Positions 15,369 to 23,494 of a stretch of 48,353 nucleotides of DNA are shown one piece after another. Below the pieces are notes generated by a model that saw only the letters and a program-made list of their open reading frames with translations, had not been told where the DNA came from and ran no database searches. Origin of the DNA: Pseudomonas frederiksbergensis (GTDB lineage: Bacteria; Pseudomonadota; Gammaproteobacteria; Pseudomonadales; Pseudomonadaceae); the NCBI RefSeq assembly GCF_003732705.1, contig NZ_MOBR01000044.1, forward strand, positions 1 to 48,353, in the 5' to 3' direction. Numbering within the stretch: position 1 is the stretch's first letter; each line of letters begins with the position of its first letter. A program made the position numbers and the translations under genes.

Positions 15369-15937
15369 TCGGCGTTCTCCTGTGCGGCTTGAACGGCAGG
15401 GCCGTCGACGATGGCTTTGGCGGTGTTATTGAGCAGGGCGGCGACGCGGATGATTTCTTCCGGGCTCCAGCGCCCGTGATGCAGTTGCAGGGCATGGCGC
15501 AGGTTGTGCACCGCTTCGTGGATTTCCGCCGGGCGATCATGGCCGCGCAGCGAACGTTTGCTGACGTCGATGCGCATCCGCACACCTTCCAGGGCGATCG
15601 CCTGATCGCTCAGGGATTGGCGCCCGGCGTCGGTCACGCTGTAGCGTTTTTTCCCGCCCTCGGCATCGCCGGTGATCATTTCGCTTTCTTCAAGGAAGGT
15701 CAGGGTCGGGTAAATCACCCCGGGGCTGGGGCTGTAGGCGCCGTCGAACATGCCTTCAATCTGGCGGATCAGGTCGTAGCCGTGGCAGGGCTGCTCAGCG
15801 ATCAACGCCAACAACAGCAGCTTCAAATCGCCGGGGGCGAAGACCCGTGGGCCGCGTCCACCGCGTTCGCGGCCGGGGCGTTTCTCGAAGCCGTCGCGGC
15901 CGTCACCGTGTTCGCGGTGGGAATGATGGTCTCTCAT
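15365..15937 (-). CDS. yqjI: PadR family metal-responsive repressor, YqjI-like
   Basis: A 190-residue transcriptional regulator. The first 35 residues are rich in His, Asp, Glu and Arg (RDHHSHREHGDGRDGF), a likely metal-binding extension as in YqjI, which senses nickel and iron and represses yqjH. The PadR winged helix follows (LLLALIAEQPCHGYDLIRQIE, then PSPGVIYPTLTFLEE with the Tyr-Pro-Thr-Leu recognition helix). The C-terminal helices are for dimerisation. It overlaps the downstream reductase gene by 4 bp. A perfect 12-bp palindrome in the promoter region is the probable autoregulatory operator. Confidence 0.9.
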   Translation of the reverse strand: MRDHHSHREHGDGRDGFEKRPGRERGGRGPRVFAPGDLKLLLLALIAEQPCHGYDLIRQIEGMFDGAYSPSPGVIYPTLTFLEESEMITGDAEGGKKRYSVTDAGRQSLSDQAIALEGVRMRIDVSKRSLRGHDRPAEIHEAVHNLRHALQLHHGRWSPEEIIRVAALLNNTAKAIVDGPAVQAAQENAE

Positions 15938-15971
15938 TTATCAGCTCTCTCGTCATGTTTAGATACAACTT

Positions 15972-15983
15972 AAGATATATCTT
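15972..15983. promoter_or_regulatory. Candidate YqjI operator, palindrome AAGATATATCTT
   Basis: A perfect 12-bp palindrome 35 bases upstream of the yqjI start. It is extended by A/T matches on both sides and placed where it would cover the promoter. PadR proteins bind such short AT-rich dyads. Confidence 0.6.
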
Positions 15984-16363
15984 TATCCAAAGGCAAGGCG
16001 TTTTCCGTGGGACGCTTCGGCGCACCGACGAGCGGTGAGGTTCGTTGTGCGCAGGGATTCAGCACGGTTGCGAATCTGAAATCGATATTTTCAAGATCAG
16101 ACAGGTGTAACTTAGAAGTTAAAGTTATCACTCTATTAATACTTCGGTTTATAGTCTGGAAGTGCCTTTCGTGCCCTGTTTGCAGTTAAATAAGCTGTAT
16201 GGTTTTTTTGATAAAACTGTCTGTAGGCAAGTGCTGACAGTTACCCATCGCTAATTGTCTTTTTTGATCTTTTTTCTGGCCTGTTGCGAGGCATCTAACT
16301 ACATGTTCGTCGGAAGTTACTTGCTTACTTTCCGAGGGCGGTGGTGGATCATTCGCTGGCGTT

Positions 16364-16396
16364 GAAAGTTCAAGCCCCAACAGGGTTTGAACTTTC
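16364..16396 (+). promoter_or_regulatory. 5' leader hairpin of the first pilin gene
   Basis: GAAAGTTCAAGCCC, a 5-base loop, then GGGTTTGAACTTTC. This is a 14-bp stem with a single G-U pair, ending 36 bases before the pilin ATG. It lies in the expected 5' leader and could protect the mRNA 5' end or be a protein-binding site. No T run follows, so it is not a terminator. Confidence 0.65.
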
Positions 16397-16432
16397 TATG
16401 AGCCACTTAATTGACAAGACAGGTACTTAAAG

Positions 16433-16927
16433 ATGTTCAAGAAAATGACTGTTGCTGCACCATTGGCTTTGCTGGCGCTGACCTCTTCCATGGCATTCGC
16501 CGCCGGTGAAGCGCGTCACTCGATCAACATTGTCGCCCACGTACCGACCAATGGTTTCTACGTGGTGCCTGTCGATCCTGACCTGGTCAACAAGGACCAG
16601 CGCATGGATTTCAGCCCAAGCAGCGGCACCATGGAAGAAGTCCACGGCTTCTTTGATGTGCGCAACAACAACGGTTCGGTACACGCCAGTGTCGTGACCG
16701 CTCCCAAGCTGATGGCGGGTGCCAACACCATCGACTTGAAAGTCGAAATGAATGGCAAGGAACTGACCACCACCCCGCAAATGGTCGTGGGTGAGTCGGA
16801 GTCCGATGTGAACTATCGCGCGCCACTGCGTATCAGCGCCAAGGGTACGACTTTCCAACCCGGCGATTACACCGGTGTGGTGGCGATGATGTTTGATGCC
16901 GTCCCTCCAGTTGGCGGAAGTCGCTAA
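16433..16927 (+). CDS. CS1-type major pilin subunit (pilin 1)
   Basis: A 164-residue exported subunit of the alternate chaperone-usher (CS1/Cbl/CFA-I, alpha) pilus family. The signal peptide is MFKKMTVAAPLALLALTSSM then AFA, with cleavage near residue 23-24. The mature domain starts with the family-type strand HSINIVAHVPT, then GFYVVPVDPD. The C-terminus F-Q-P-G-D-Y-T-G-V-V-A-M-M-F-D-A is the last strand of the incomplete Ig fold. First gene of the operon; a strong hairpin sits between it and the usher, as expected where pilin must outnumber usher. Confidence 0.9.
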   Translation: MFKKMTVAAPLALLALTSSMAFAAGEARHSINIVAHVPTNGFYVVPVDPDLVNKDQRMDFSPSSGTMEEVHGFFDVRNNNGSVHASVVTAPKLMAGANTIDLKVEMNGKELTTTPQMVVGESESDVNYRAPLRISAKGTTFQPGDYTGVVAMMFDAVPPVGGSR

Positions 16928-16947
16928 CTTTCCCTTATTGGCATCAA

Positions 16948-16979
16948 CCGGCGGGCAGACAGTTTTTTCTGCCCGCCGG
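16948..16979 (+). other. Perfect 12-bp stem-loop between pilin 1 and usher genes
   Basis: CCGGCGGGCAGA, an 8-base T-rich loop, then TCTGCCCGCCGG, beginning 21 bases after the pilin stop. The stem is perfect and very GC-rich but is not followed by a T run. It is more likely an mRNA stabiliser/processing hairpin or partial attenuator that raises pilin over usher than a full terminator. Confidence 0.85.
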
Positions 16980-17011
16980 ACTTCCATTGTCTGTAATCAG
17001 AGTACGTGTTC

Positions 17012-19534
17012 ATGTTCCCGATGACTCCCATCGCGGCTGCGCTTGCGCTGTTGTTTTGTGCCAGCGCAGTCGCGGATCCGGTTTCCGCCGGTACGACACC
17101 GAGAAGTCTGCTGGCCCAGGCCAAAGGCTTGCCGGCGGAATTCGAGGAGCACTTTTTCGATGTGCCCCTGGCGGTTCGCGTGGAACTCGATCAGCAGCCC
17201 TTGGGGGAGGCGATGATCGTGTTGTCCCGCGATGACCGCGTCACCCTGCTCGAATTTACCGACACCCGTGACAGTCGCTTCAGCGCCGCCGAGCGTGAAA
17301 CCTGGGCGAGCTATCTCAAACCGGGTGTGGCTTTGGGCGGGTGCACTCGACAATGTCCCGAGCAACTGTTGGCGGTGCACTACAACCTGGAAAATTCGCT
17401 GCTGTCGATCCTCACCGAAAACGCTGAGCGTGACACCGAGGTCAAGCGTTACTACGACCAGCCCGAAGGGGGCAGCAGTGGCTTGATGCTGCGCAATCAG
17501 CTCAACCTCAACGGTGGTCAGGACCAGGACCTGGGCGGACGTTTCGGCCTGGAGGCCAGCGGCAGCCTGGGCAGTTGGAGCCAGACCCTCAACATGCAAC
17601 TCGCCCGTCTCGGCGGCCCGGATGATCAGCTTTACCACGCGGTACACGAGCTCTACACCCAGCGCGAATTGCAGGGCACCTTCCTGCGCCTGGGCTATTT
17701 CACCCCCACTTCCGAAGGGCTGACCCGCCAACCGCGCACGTTCGGCAACAGCCCCGACACCACCGTCGGCGTCATGTATGGCAGCTCCGACAGCCTGGCG
17801 ATCAACAACCCGGCGCCCAGCATCTATCCGATCTACGTCACGGCCAATCGCCAGGCGTCGGTTGAGATCTACCGCGATGGCTTGCTGATCAACACCCAAT
17901 CGGTGCCTGCCGGCCTGCAAACCCTCGACACCCGGCCATTGCCCGGTGGCATCTATGAAGTGGAAGTGCGGCTGATCGAAGACGGCCAGACCACCTCCAC
18001 CACCCAAGAGCTGGTCTACAAGCCCAGCAACTGGCGCAACCTCGACGAGCGTTGGCGCTACAACCTGTTTGCCGGCGAAGAAACCAAGCTGCTGAGCAAC
18101 TGGGACCAGCAGGCCAGCGGCAGCGCGACGGCCGGGGCCTCGGTCAATTACCTGCTGCATCCGCGGGTCATCCTCGGGCTGTCGGCGCGCCAGATTCGCG
18201 AAAAAATGCAGTACGGCACGTCCATCGACTGGACCCTGGCCAATCAGCTCAGCCTGTTCGCCAACGTCTACCAGACCGAGGACCACGGCACCGGCGTCGA
18301 TCTGCAAAGCCTGTACAACTACGGTTCCGGCAGTGTGGTAATCAGCCATAACCGCAGTTGGCTCGACACCACCGACACCTACGACGTGCTACCCGATGGC
18401 ACCCGGGTGCGGCAACGCAATGTGTTTGTCGGCGAAACCAGCAACTCGTCCCTGGCACTCAACCATCGTCTGAGCAGCAAAAGTTCGATCAATGCCCGGG
18501 TGTCCCACAGTGAAGGCAACGTTGAAGGCTTCGGCCTGGACCTGGGCTGGACCCAGCGCACCGTGATGTTCGGCAGCGATGCCAATTGGCGCTTGTCGCT
18601 GTTTGATCGCCCCGGCAGTTTCAGCAGCGGCGATGATCGCAACCGCGGGGTCGACTTGAGCCTCAACCTGGCCCTGGGCGCGCCCGGCCAGCAGATCACC
18701 GGCAGCATCGGTTCGCGCACCGCCCGTGAAGGCGGGCGCGATAACAATGCGTCCCTCGGCTGGCGCAAGGATATGAAAGACCACGTACTGCAAAACGTCT
18801 CGGTCACCGCCCTCACCGACACCTACGGCTTGGGGATGTCCAGCCTGGCCAGCTTTCGCACTGACGCGGTCCGTGGCGACGGCTTTGTCCAGCGTTCGTC
18901 CTATAACAATAACTTCACCGGTGGCCTGAACCTGGACAGCACGCTGGCCATCGGCGGCGAGCAAATGGTCATGACCAGCCAGAGTGAGGTTCGCGGCGCC
19001 GGGCTGATCGTTGATGTGGAATCCGATATCGACGGCATCGCCCTGCGCGCCGATGATTTCAGCGGTGGCAGCGCGGCCTTGCGGGCGGGGCGCAACTTCA
19101 TCCCGATCACCGCCTACCAGAATAGCTCCGTGAGCTTCGACTTCGAGGGCAACCACGTGCCGGCCGCCAGCATCGAGCCGCCGCGCACGCGCTATCACTT
19201 GAACAAGGGCGGCGTGGAGTACCGCAAGGTGCGGGTGATGCGAACCCTGACGGTGCTCGGTCGCCTGGTCAACGCCCAGGGCCAGCCACTCAAGGGCCAC
19301 CACGTGATCAACCACGCCAGCCGTGGGGTGACCGAGGTCGACGGCTTCTTCTCCATGGAAATGAACGCCGGTTCACCGACCCTGGAAGTGCGTCAGGGCA
19401 ACCAGCTGCTGTGCCAGTTCCGCCTCGACGCCAATCGTCATCGCAGCGAAAACAACGTGTTGATGATCGGTGACCTGCGCTGCACGCCGGACACCCTGGC
19501 CGACGTTACGCCGACTGATCAGAAGGCAGGTTGA
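17012..19534 (+). CDS. Outer-membrane usher of CS1-type pilus
   Basis: An 840-residue usher that receives chaperone-subunit complexes and threads the pilus across the outer membrane. A short signal peptide ends near SAVADPVSA. The N-terminal domain is followed by the 24-strand barrel and, near the C-terminus, a carboxypeptidase-like beta domain (RTLTVLGRLVNAQGQPLKGH). The features fit CooC/CblC/TcfC-type ushers rather than FimD. The start is ambiguous: GTG 17006, ATG 17012 and ATG 17021 are all in frame with weak ribosome-binding sites, so 17012 is a compromise. The stop is 5 bases before the first adhesin ATG. Confidence 0.92.
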   Translation: MFPMTPIAAALALLFCASAVADPVSAGTTPRSLLAQAKGLPAEFEEHFFDVPLAVRVELDQQPLGEAMIVLSRDDRVTLLEFTDTRDSRFSAAERETWASYLKPGVALGGCTRQCPEQLLAVHYNLENSLLSILTENAERDTEVKRYYDQPEGGSSGLMLRNQLNLNGGQDQDLGGRFGLEASGSLGSWSQTLNMQLARLGGPDDQLYHAVHELYTQRELQGTFLRLGYFTPTSEGLTRQPRTFGNSPDTTVGVMYGSSDSLAINNPAPSIYPIYVTANRQASVEIYRDGLLINTQSVPAGLQTLDTRPLPGGIYEVEVRLIEDGQTTSTTQELVYKPSNWRNLDERWRYNLFAGEETKLLSNWDQQASGSATAGASVNYLLHPRVILGLSARQIREKMQYGTSIDWTLANQLSLFANVYQTEDHGTGVDLQSLYNYGSGSVVISHNRSWLDTTDTYDVLPDGTRVRQRNVFVGETSNSSLALNHRLSSKSSINARVSHSEGNVEGFGLDLGWTQRTVMFGSDANWRLSLFDRPGSFSSGDDRNRGVDLSLNLALGAPGQQITGSIGSRTAREGGRDNNASLGWRKDMKDHVLQNVSVTALTDTYGLGMSSLASFRTDAVRGDGFVQRSSYNNNFTGGLNLDSTLAIGGEQMVMTSQSEVRGAGLIVDVESDIDGIALRADDFSGGSAALRAGRNFIPITAYQNSSVSFDFEGNHVPAASIEPPRTRYHLNKGGVEYRKVRVMRTLTVLGRLVNAQGQPLKGHHVINHASRGVTEVDGFFSMEMNAGSPTLEVRQGNQLLCQFRLDANRHRSENNVLMIGDLRCTPDTLADVTPTDQKAG

Positions 19535-19539
19535 GGCTT

Positions 19540-20745
19540 ATGAAATGGTTTATGTACGGGTTGGCACTGGCACTGGTCGCCCCTTCGGCACAGGCGTTCA
19601 ATCAGGAAATCAGGGCGCGGTTCTCGCCTGATCCGGCGCAGCCGCAAAAAAATGTCTTCATCAACCAGACGCCGAACAGTGGTTACTGCGCCACCTACCC
19701 TGAAGAGTGCAGGGTGAACGAAACGTTCAGCATCCGGGCACCGATCAATTTCGGACCCAGAGGCCCCATCTTCGCCACGACGGGCGTTTCAATCAGAGTA
19801 CCGGCGTACTGGCGCCAAGTGACGGTCACCAACAGGGACACCCTGCACACAGAGACCGTTGAGGTGCGCATCAGCGGTATTGGCTCCAGATACCGCCTCA
19901 GTGATACGGCTGCCAACCTGGCGGGGGTCACCGATGATCGCGAAGGGCATCAGAAACTCTGGGGCGGGCAGAGTTGGGTTTACGCGCCCACCAACTGTCT
20001 GTACAGCGGCGTCGGTGCCTACAGCGCCGATTCGTACCAGTTTTTCTGGAAAACCCCGAGTGAGGGCAACTGCACCAAGGTGACGTCTTTCCGAATTCCG
20101 TCGATGTCTTTCGAGTCACTGGATTTCGCCTATGAACTGCGTACGCCCAACCCGTTGGGCATGTCCGGAGGTCTGTACACCGGTTCGCTCAACTATGTGC
20201 TCAACCCGGGCGCAGATTTCAACATCGGCAACATGCAACCCACTGACAGCAACCTGACCCTGGACTTCGTCCTCGACGTGCAACACACCCTGAAAGTCGA
20301 CCTTCCACCCGGCGGTAATCAAGTGATTCTTGAACCTTTGGGGGGCTGGCAGGGCTGGCTGGACCGGGGGAGCAAACCCACCGCCCTGTTGCGCGACCAG
20401 ACGTTCCTGATCTCGGCGTCATCGCGGTTCACGATGAAGCTGGAGTGTGAGTGGGAGCTGGTCAACGGTTGCGCAATTATCGATCGGCAGACGGGCATCG
20501 GCGGGGTGGTGAATGTCAGCGTCAGCCTGCCCCACGGGTTGGTGAACAGTAGCGGTCAGCCGGTCAGCCACCTGCCTCTCAACCGTACCGTGTCAGCGCC
20601 GTTCCAGCCCGGTTTCTACGTCGATCGCAAGCCGGGAACCCTGCATTTCGAGATGTCGGAACACAGCACCAGCCAAGTGGTCGGGGCCTCCGCAGGCCGG
20701 CCCTTCAAGGGCAACATCACGGTGGTCTGGGATTCGCAAGTGTGA
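19540..20745 (+). CDS. CS1-type pilus tip adhesin/minor subunit (adhesin 1)
   Basis: A 401-residue exported protein in the position and size class of CooD/CblD tip subunits, which initiate assembly and bind the receptor. The signal peptide ends near PSAQAF. The mature N-terminus contains the Cys pair in SGYCATYPEECR and a further pair around NCLYSG / GNCTK. The C-terminal half is the pilin-like domain ending GNITVVWDSQV. The ATG at 19540 was taken rather than the TTG at 19531 inside the usher gene. It is a close paralog of the product at 22200-23411, nearly identical at DNA level over parts of the C-terminal domain. Confidence 0.88.
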   Translation: MKWFMYGLALALVAPSAQAFNQEIRARFSPDPAQPQKNVFINQTPNSGYCATYPEECRVNETFSIRAPINFGPRGPIFATTGVSIRVPAYWRQVTVTNRDTLHTETVEVRISGIGSRYRLSDTAANLAGVTDDREGHQKLWGGQSWVYAPTNCLYSGVGAYSADSYQFFWKTPSEGNCTKVTSFRIPSMSFESLDFAYELRTPNPLGMSGGLYTGSLNYVLNPGADFNIGNMQPTDSNLTLDFVLDVQHTLKVDLPPGGNQVILEPLGGWQGWLDRGSKPTALLRDQTFLISASSRFTMKLECEWELVNGCAIIDRQTGIGGVVNVSVSLPHGLVNSSGQPVSHLPLNRTVSAPFQPGFYVDRKPGTLHFEMSEHSTSQVVGASAGRPFKGNITVVWDSQV

Positions 20746-20787
20746 CGCTCGGGTGAGCCACTTTTAACTTTTATGAGGTTCGAAACG

Positions 20788-21531
20788 ATGAAGCGTCTGT
20801 TGTTGATGTGGGTGGCCAGTGTGTTTGGTCTGACGGCGCAGGCCGGGCCGCAGATTAATGTCGGCACGGTGTACGACTATCTGGATGGCGATAAAAGTAC
20901 GTATCTGAAGCGGGTGTTCAACAGCGGTGACAGCACTGCGTTCGTCAAGATCAACGTTTTGGAAATCCTCTACGACGCCGACGGCACGTCTCGGGAAGTG
21001 CCGATCCAGAGCACGGCGGACGGCACCTCGCGCCAAGGCGTCATGGCCAGCCCGGCGCGATTGATCGTGCCGGCCAAAGGCATGCAGGGCACACGATTGC
21101 TGTTCATGGGCGAGCGCGATAGCGAGCGTTATTTCCGCGTGCGTTTCGTGCCCGTGGTGCCGGAAAAGGAAGACGACTTCGTGATCAGCACCGAGGAGCG
21201 CGACGACTATAAAAAGAGTCTGTCAGCCGGGGTCAACGTGATGACCGGGTTCGGCACGATCTTTTTTGTGCGGCCCAAGGACGCCCGTTTCGACACGGCC
21301 ATCAACGACACCGCCAGCCGTTATGAACTGCGCAACAACGGCAACACCGTGCTGGTGGTCGACGAGTTCAAAAGCTGTTCGCTGAGCGATGAAAACGACT
21401 GTGGGCCGACCACCAAGCACCATGTGCTGGCGGGTAAGTCCTTCGGTTTCGACAAGGAAAAGGGTCGTGAGTACCGCTTCATGGTGATCGAGGGCGACAG
21501 CAAGAAAGTGCTGAAGATCGCCAGTCGGTAG
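20788..21531 (+). CDS. Periplasmic chaperone of CS1-type pilus
   Basis: A 247-residue protein with signal peptide MKRLLLMWVASVFGL then TAQA. It matches the CooB/CblB alternate chaperones in size and layout: an Ig-like first domain with S-P-A-R-L-I-V-P and G-M-Q-G-T-R-L-L-F (about residues 87-107), the segment equivalent to the subunit-capping strand of pilus chaperones, then RYFRVRFVPVVP. In classical CS1 loci the chaperone gene comes first; here it follows the adhesin. The ATG at 20788 puts the signal peptide at the terminus. An in-frame ATG at 20773 would add five residues. Confidence 0.88.
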   Translation: MKRLLLMWVASVFGLTAQAGPQINVGTVYDYLDGDKSTYLKRVFNSGDSTAFVKINVLEILYDADGTSREVPIQSTADGTSRQGVMASPARLIVPAKGMQGTRLLFMGERDSERYFRVRFVPVVPEKEDDFVISTEERDDYKKSLSAGVNVMTGFGTIFFVRPKDARFDTAINDTASRYELRNNGNTVLVVDEFKSCSLSDENDCGPTTKHHVLAGKSFGFDKEKGREYRFMVIEGDSKKVLKIASR

Positions 21532-21548
21532 GCAGTAAAGGTGCAACC

Positions 21549-21643
21549 CCTGTGGGAGCGAGCCTGCTCGCGAAGAGGCCATCACAGTCGACATTGATGT
21601 TGCCTGAGCCACCGTCTTCGCGAGCAGGCTCGCTCCCACAGGG
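21549..21643. repeat. Paired REP hairpin inside the pilus operon
   Basis: Inverted units CCTGTGGGAGCGAGCCTGCTCGCGAAG and its complement lie between the chaperone gene and pilin 2. It splits the operon into a complete assembly unit (pilin 1 to chaperone) and an accessory subunit pair. Confidence 0.9.
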
Positions 21644-21676
21644 AATTGCAGTGTTAATTTCTTGTGGGTAACAAAC

Positions 21677-22177
21677 ATGATCAAGCAATGCATGGTCGCC
21701 GCACTGTTGGCTGCAACGGGGGCGGCGAGTTTCTTGGCGATAGCGGCGCGGGAGGAGCACACCTTTGAAGTCTCGGTGTTGATCCCTACGCGCGCGTTTT
21801 ACGTCATTCCCTCGGAACCTGACTGGATTCAGCGCCAGCAGATTTTGCCTTGGGACGTCGCGACTTCAAGGCTGGGCAGCCTGCGCAAATATTTTGATGT
21901 GCGGCACGACACCAGCGCCATCGAGGCACGCCTGGAGTTGCAGCCGTACCTTTCCAATGGCCACGCGCCTGACAATATTGCGCTGCGTGTGCGCTTCAAC
22001 GGCGTCGAACTGAGCCATGCCGTCGAGCCTCGGCTGGTGGTCTCCGCCGCCGACGCGGCGGTGGGTTCGCGGGTGCTGCTGGAAATCGAACCGCAACAGC
22101 CGCCCGGCGGTTATCGGGCCGGCGACTACTACGGCAATGTGCTGCTGTTGTTCAACGCCCGGGCGCCGGGCGGGTAA
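21677..22177 (+). CDS. Second CS1-type pilin subunit (pilin 2)
   Basis: A 166-residue exported subunit, strongly diverged from pilin 1 but with the same plan: a signal peptide ending near AIAAREE, then HTFEVSVLIPTRAFYVIPSE (compare HSINIVAHVPTNGFYVVPVD), a central FDVR match, and the C-terminal strand G-G-Y-R-A-G-D-Y-Y-G-N-V-L-L-L-F. The ATG at 21677 has only a weak upstream site. It follows the REP pair and is 22 bases before adhesin 2. It could be an alternative shaft subunit or a minor subunit. Confidence 0.85.
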   Translation: MIKQCMVAALLAATGAASFLAIAAREEHTFEVSVLIPTRAFYVIPSEPDWIQRQQILPWDVATSRLGSLRKYFDVRHDTSAIEARLELQPYLSNGHAPDNIALRVRFNGVELSHAVEPRLVVSAADAAVGSRVLLEIEPQQPPGGYRAGDYYGNVLLLFNARAPGG

Positions 22178-22199
22178 ATCACAAGGCAGGTGAATACTT

Positions 22200-23411
22200 A
22201 TGAAATTGTCCACATGTGGGATAGCGCTGTTGGTCGCACTGGCCATGCCTTCAGCGCAGGCGGTGAATAAAGAAATCAGGGCACTGTTCACGCCGGATCC
22301 GTCGCAGCCGCAAAAAAACGAATTTATCAATCAAACCCCGAGCAGCGGCTATTGCGCGACGTATCCGGATGAGTGCAGGCAAAACAACACGTTCAGTATC
22401 CAGCTACCGATTGTTTTCGGGCCGGGCGGCCCGATCGTGCCCCCTATGGGGATGTGGATCAAAGCGCCCGCCAACTGGCGGCAACTGAACGTGACCAACA
22501 CCGTTACCCGTGAAACCGAAACCGTTGAAGTGCGCATAACCGGGATGGGCTCCAATTACATCCTGAGCGATACCGCTGCCAATTTGACGGGCGAGGCCAC
22601 CGCACTCGAAGGGCACCGCAAGCTCTGGGGAGGGCAGAGTTGGGTCTACGCTCCGGCGAATTGTCTTTACAGTGGAGTAGGTGCCTACACCGAGACGACC
22701 TATCGCTTCTTCTGGAAAACCCCGGTAGAAGCCAACTGCACCAAGTTGACGTCTTTTCGAATTCCATCCATCTCGTTCAACACCATGGATTTCGCCTACG
22801 AATTACGCACGCCAAACCCGCTGGGTATGTCGAGCGGGCTCTACACCGGTTCGATCAATTATTTGGTCGGCCCCGGTGGGGATTTCAACATTGGCAACTT
22901 GCTGCCCGATGACAGCAACCTGACCCTGGACTTCGTCCTCGACGTGCAGCACACCCTGAAAGTCGACCTGCCACCGGGCGGCAATCAGGTGATCCTGGAA
23001 CCCCTGGGGGGCTGGCAGAGTTGGCTGGATCAGGGGCGCACCCCCACTCGCCTGTTGCGCGACCAGACGTTCCTGATCTCGGCGTCATCGCGATTCACGA
23101 TGAAACTGGAATGCGAGCTCGATCTGGGCCAGCACTGCGGGATCATTGACCGAGATTCCGGTTACGCAAGCCTGGTAAGAGTCAGCGTCAGCCTGCCCAA
23201 CGGGCTGACGGACAGCAGCGGGCAACCGGTCAGGCGACTGCTGTTGGGCCGCGCGGTATCGGGCACGTTCCAACCGGGGCATTACGTGGATCGAATGCCG
23301 GGGACGTTGCATTTCGAAGTGCCGGAACTTGAGACTGCTTTTTTGATTCGCAACTCCAAAGGCCGGCCCTACAAAGGCAACATCACCGTGATCTGGGATT
23401 CGGAAGTCTGA
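22200..23411 (+). CDS. Second CS1-type tip adhesin (adhesin 2)
   Basis: A 403-residue paralog of adhesin 1 with the same signal peptide style (AMPSAQAVNKEIRALF), the SGYCATYPDECR motif and the ending GNITVIWDSEV. Conservation with adhesin 1 is high throughout. DNA at 23052-23110 differs from 20386-20444 at only two of 59 positions, while the N-terminal third and the loop after LECE(L/W) are more diverged. This suggests duplication with sequence exchange of the assembly domain and diversification of the presumed binding domain. Confidence 0.87.
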   Translation: MKLSTCGIALLVALAMPSAQAVNKEIRALFTPDPSQPQKNEFINQTPSSGYCATYPDECRQNNTFSIQLPIVFGPGGPIVPPMGMWIKAPANWRQLNVTNTVTRETETVEVRITGMGSNYILSDTAANLTGEATALEGHRKLWGGQSWVYAPANCLYSGVGAYTETTYRFFWKTPVEANCTKLTSFRIPSISFNTMDFAYELRTPNPLGMSSGLYTGSINYLVGPGGDFNIGNLLPDDSNLTLDFVLDVQHTLKVDLPPGGNQVILEPLGGWQSWLDQGRTPTRLLRDQTFLISASSRFTMKLECELDLGQHCGIIDRDSGYASLVRVSVSLPNGLTDSSGQPVRRLLLGRAVSGTFQPGHYVDRMPGTLHFEVPELETAFLIRNSKGRPYKGNITVIWDSEV

Positions 23412-23421
23412 TCTAAGCAGC

Positions 23422-23493
23422 AACCCCGGCGGTTATCGCGCCGGGGATGACTGCGCCAATGTGTTGTTGATTAATGCGGTGGCACCCGACGTG
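23422..23493 (+). pseudogene. C-terminal remnant of a third pilin gene
   Basis: Ten bases after the adhesin 2 stop the plus strand reads N-P-G-G-Y-R-A-G-D-D-C-A-N-V-L-L-I-N-A-V-A-P. Pilin 2 ends P-P-G-G-Y-R-A-G-D-Y-Y-G-N-V-L-L-L-F-N-A-R-A-P. The match begins abruptly, has no start codon or upstream pilin sequence, and its original stop is lost. It is the tail of a deleted or partially duplicated pilin gene, showing that the locus once held, or briefly gained, a third subunit. Confidence 0.8.
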
Positions 23494-23494
23494 T

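Larger units (their letters stand above)
15938..16432. other. AT-rich regulatory region between yqjI and the pilus operon
   Basis: 495 bases of divergent promoter DNA with no credible gene. From left to right it holds the yqjI palindrome (15972-15983), a small dyad AACTTAGAAGTT (16109-16120), the wide inverted repeat AACTGTC-N14-GACAGTT (16215-16242), T-rich tracts at about 16202-16208 and 16258-16275, and a strong hairpin (16364-16396) close to the first pilin gene. The low GC content and T tracts would suit H-NS/MvaT-type silencing of the pilus operon; that is inference. Confidence 0.6.

Noticed and set aside
16186..16380. Small 64-codon frame upstream of the pilus operon
   Set aside because: No ribosome-binding site, low-complexity translation, and it lies across AT-rich regulatory DNA.
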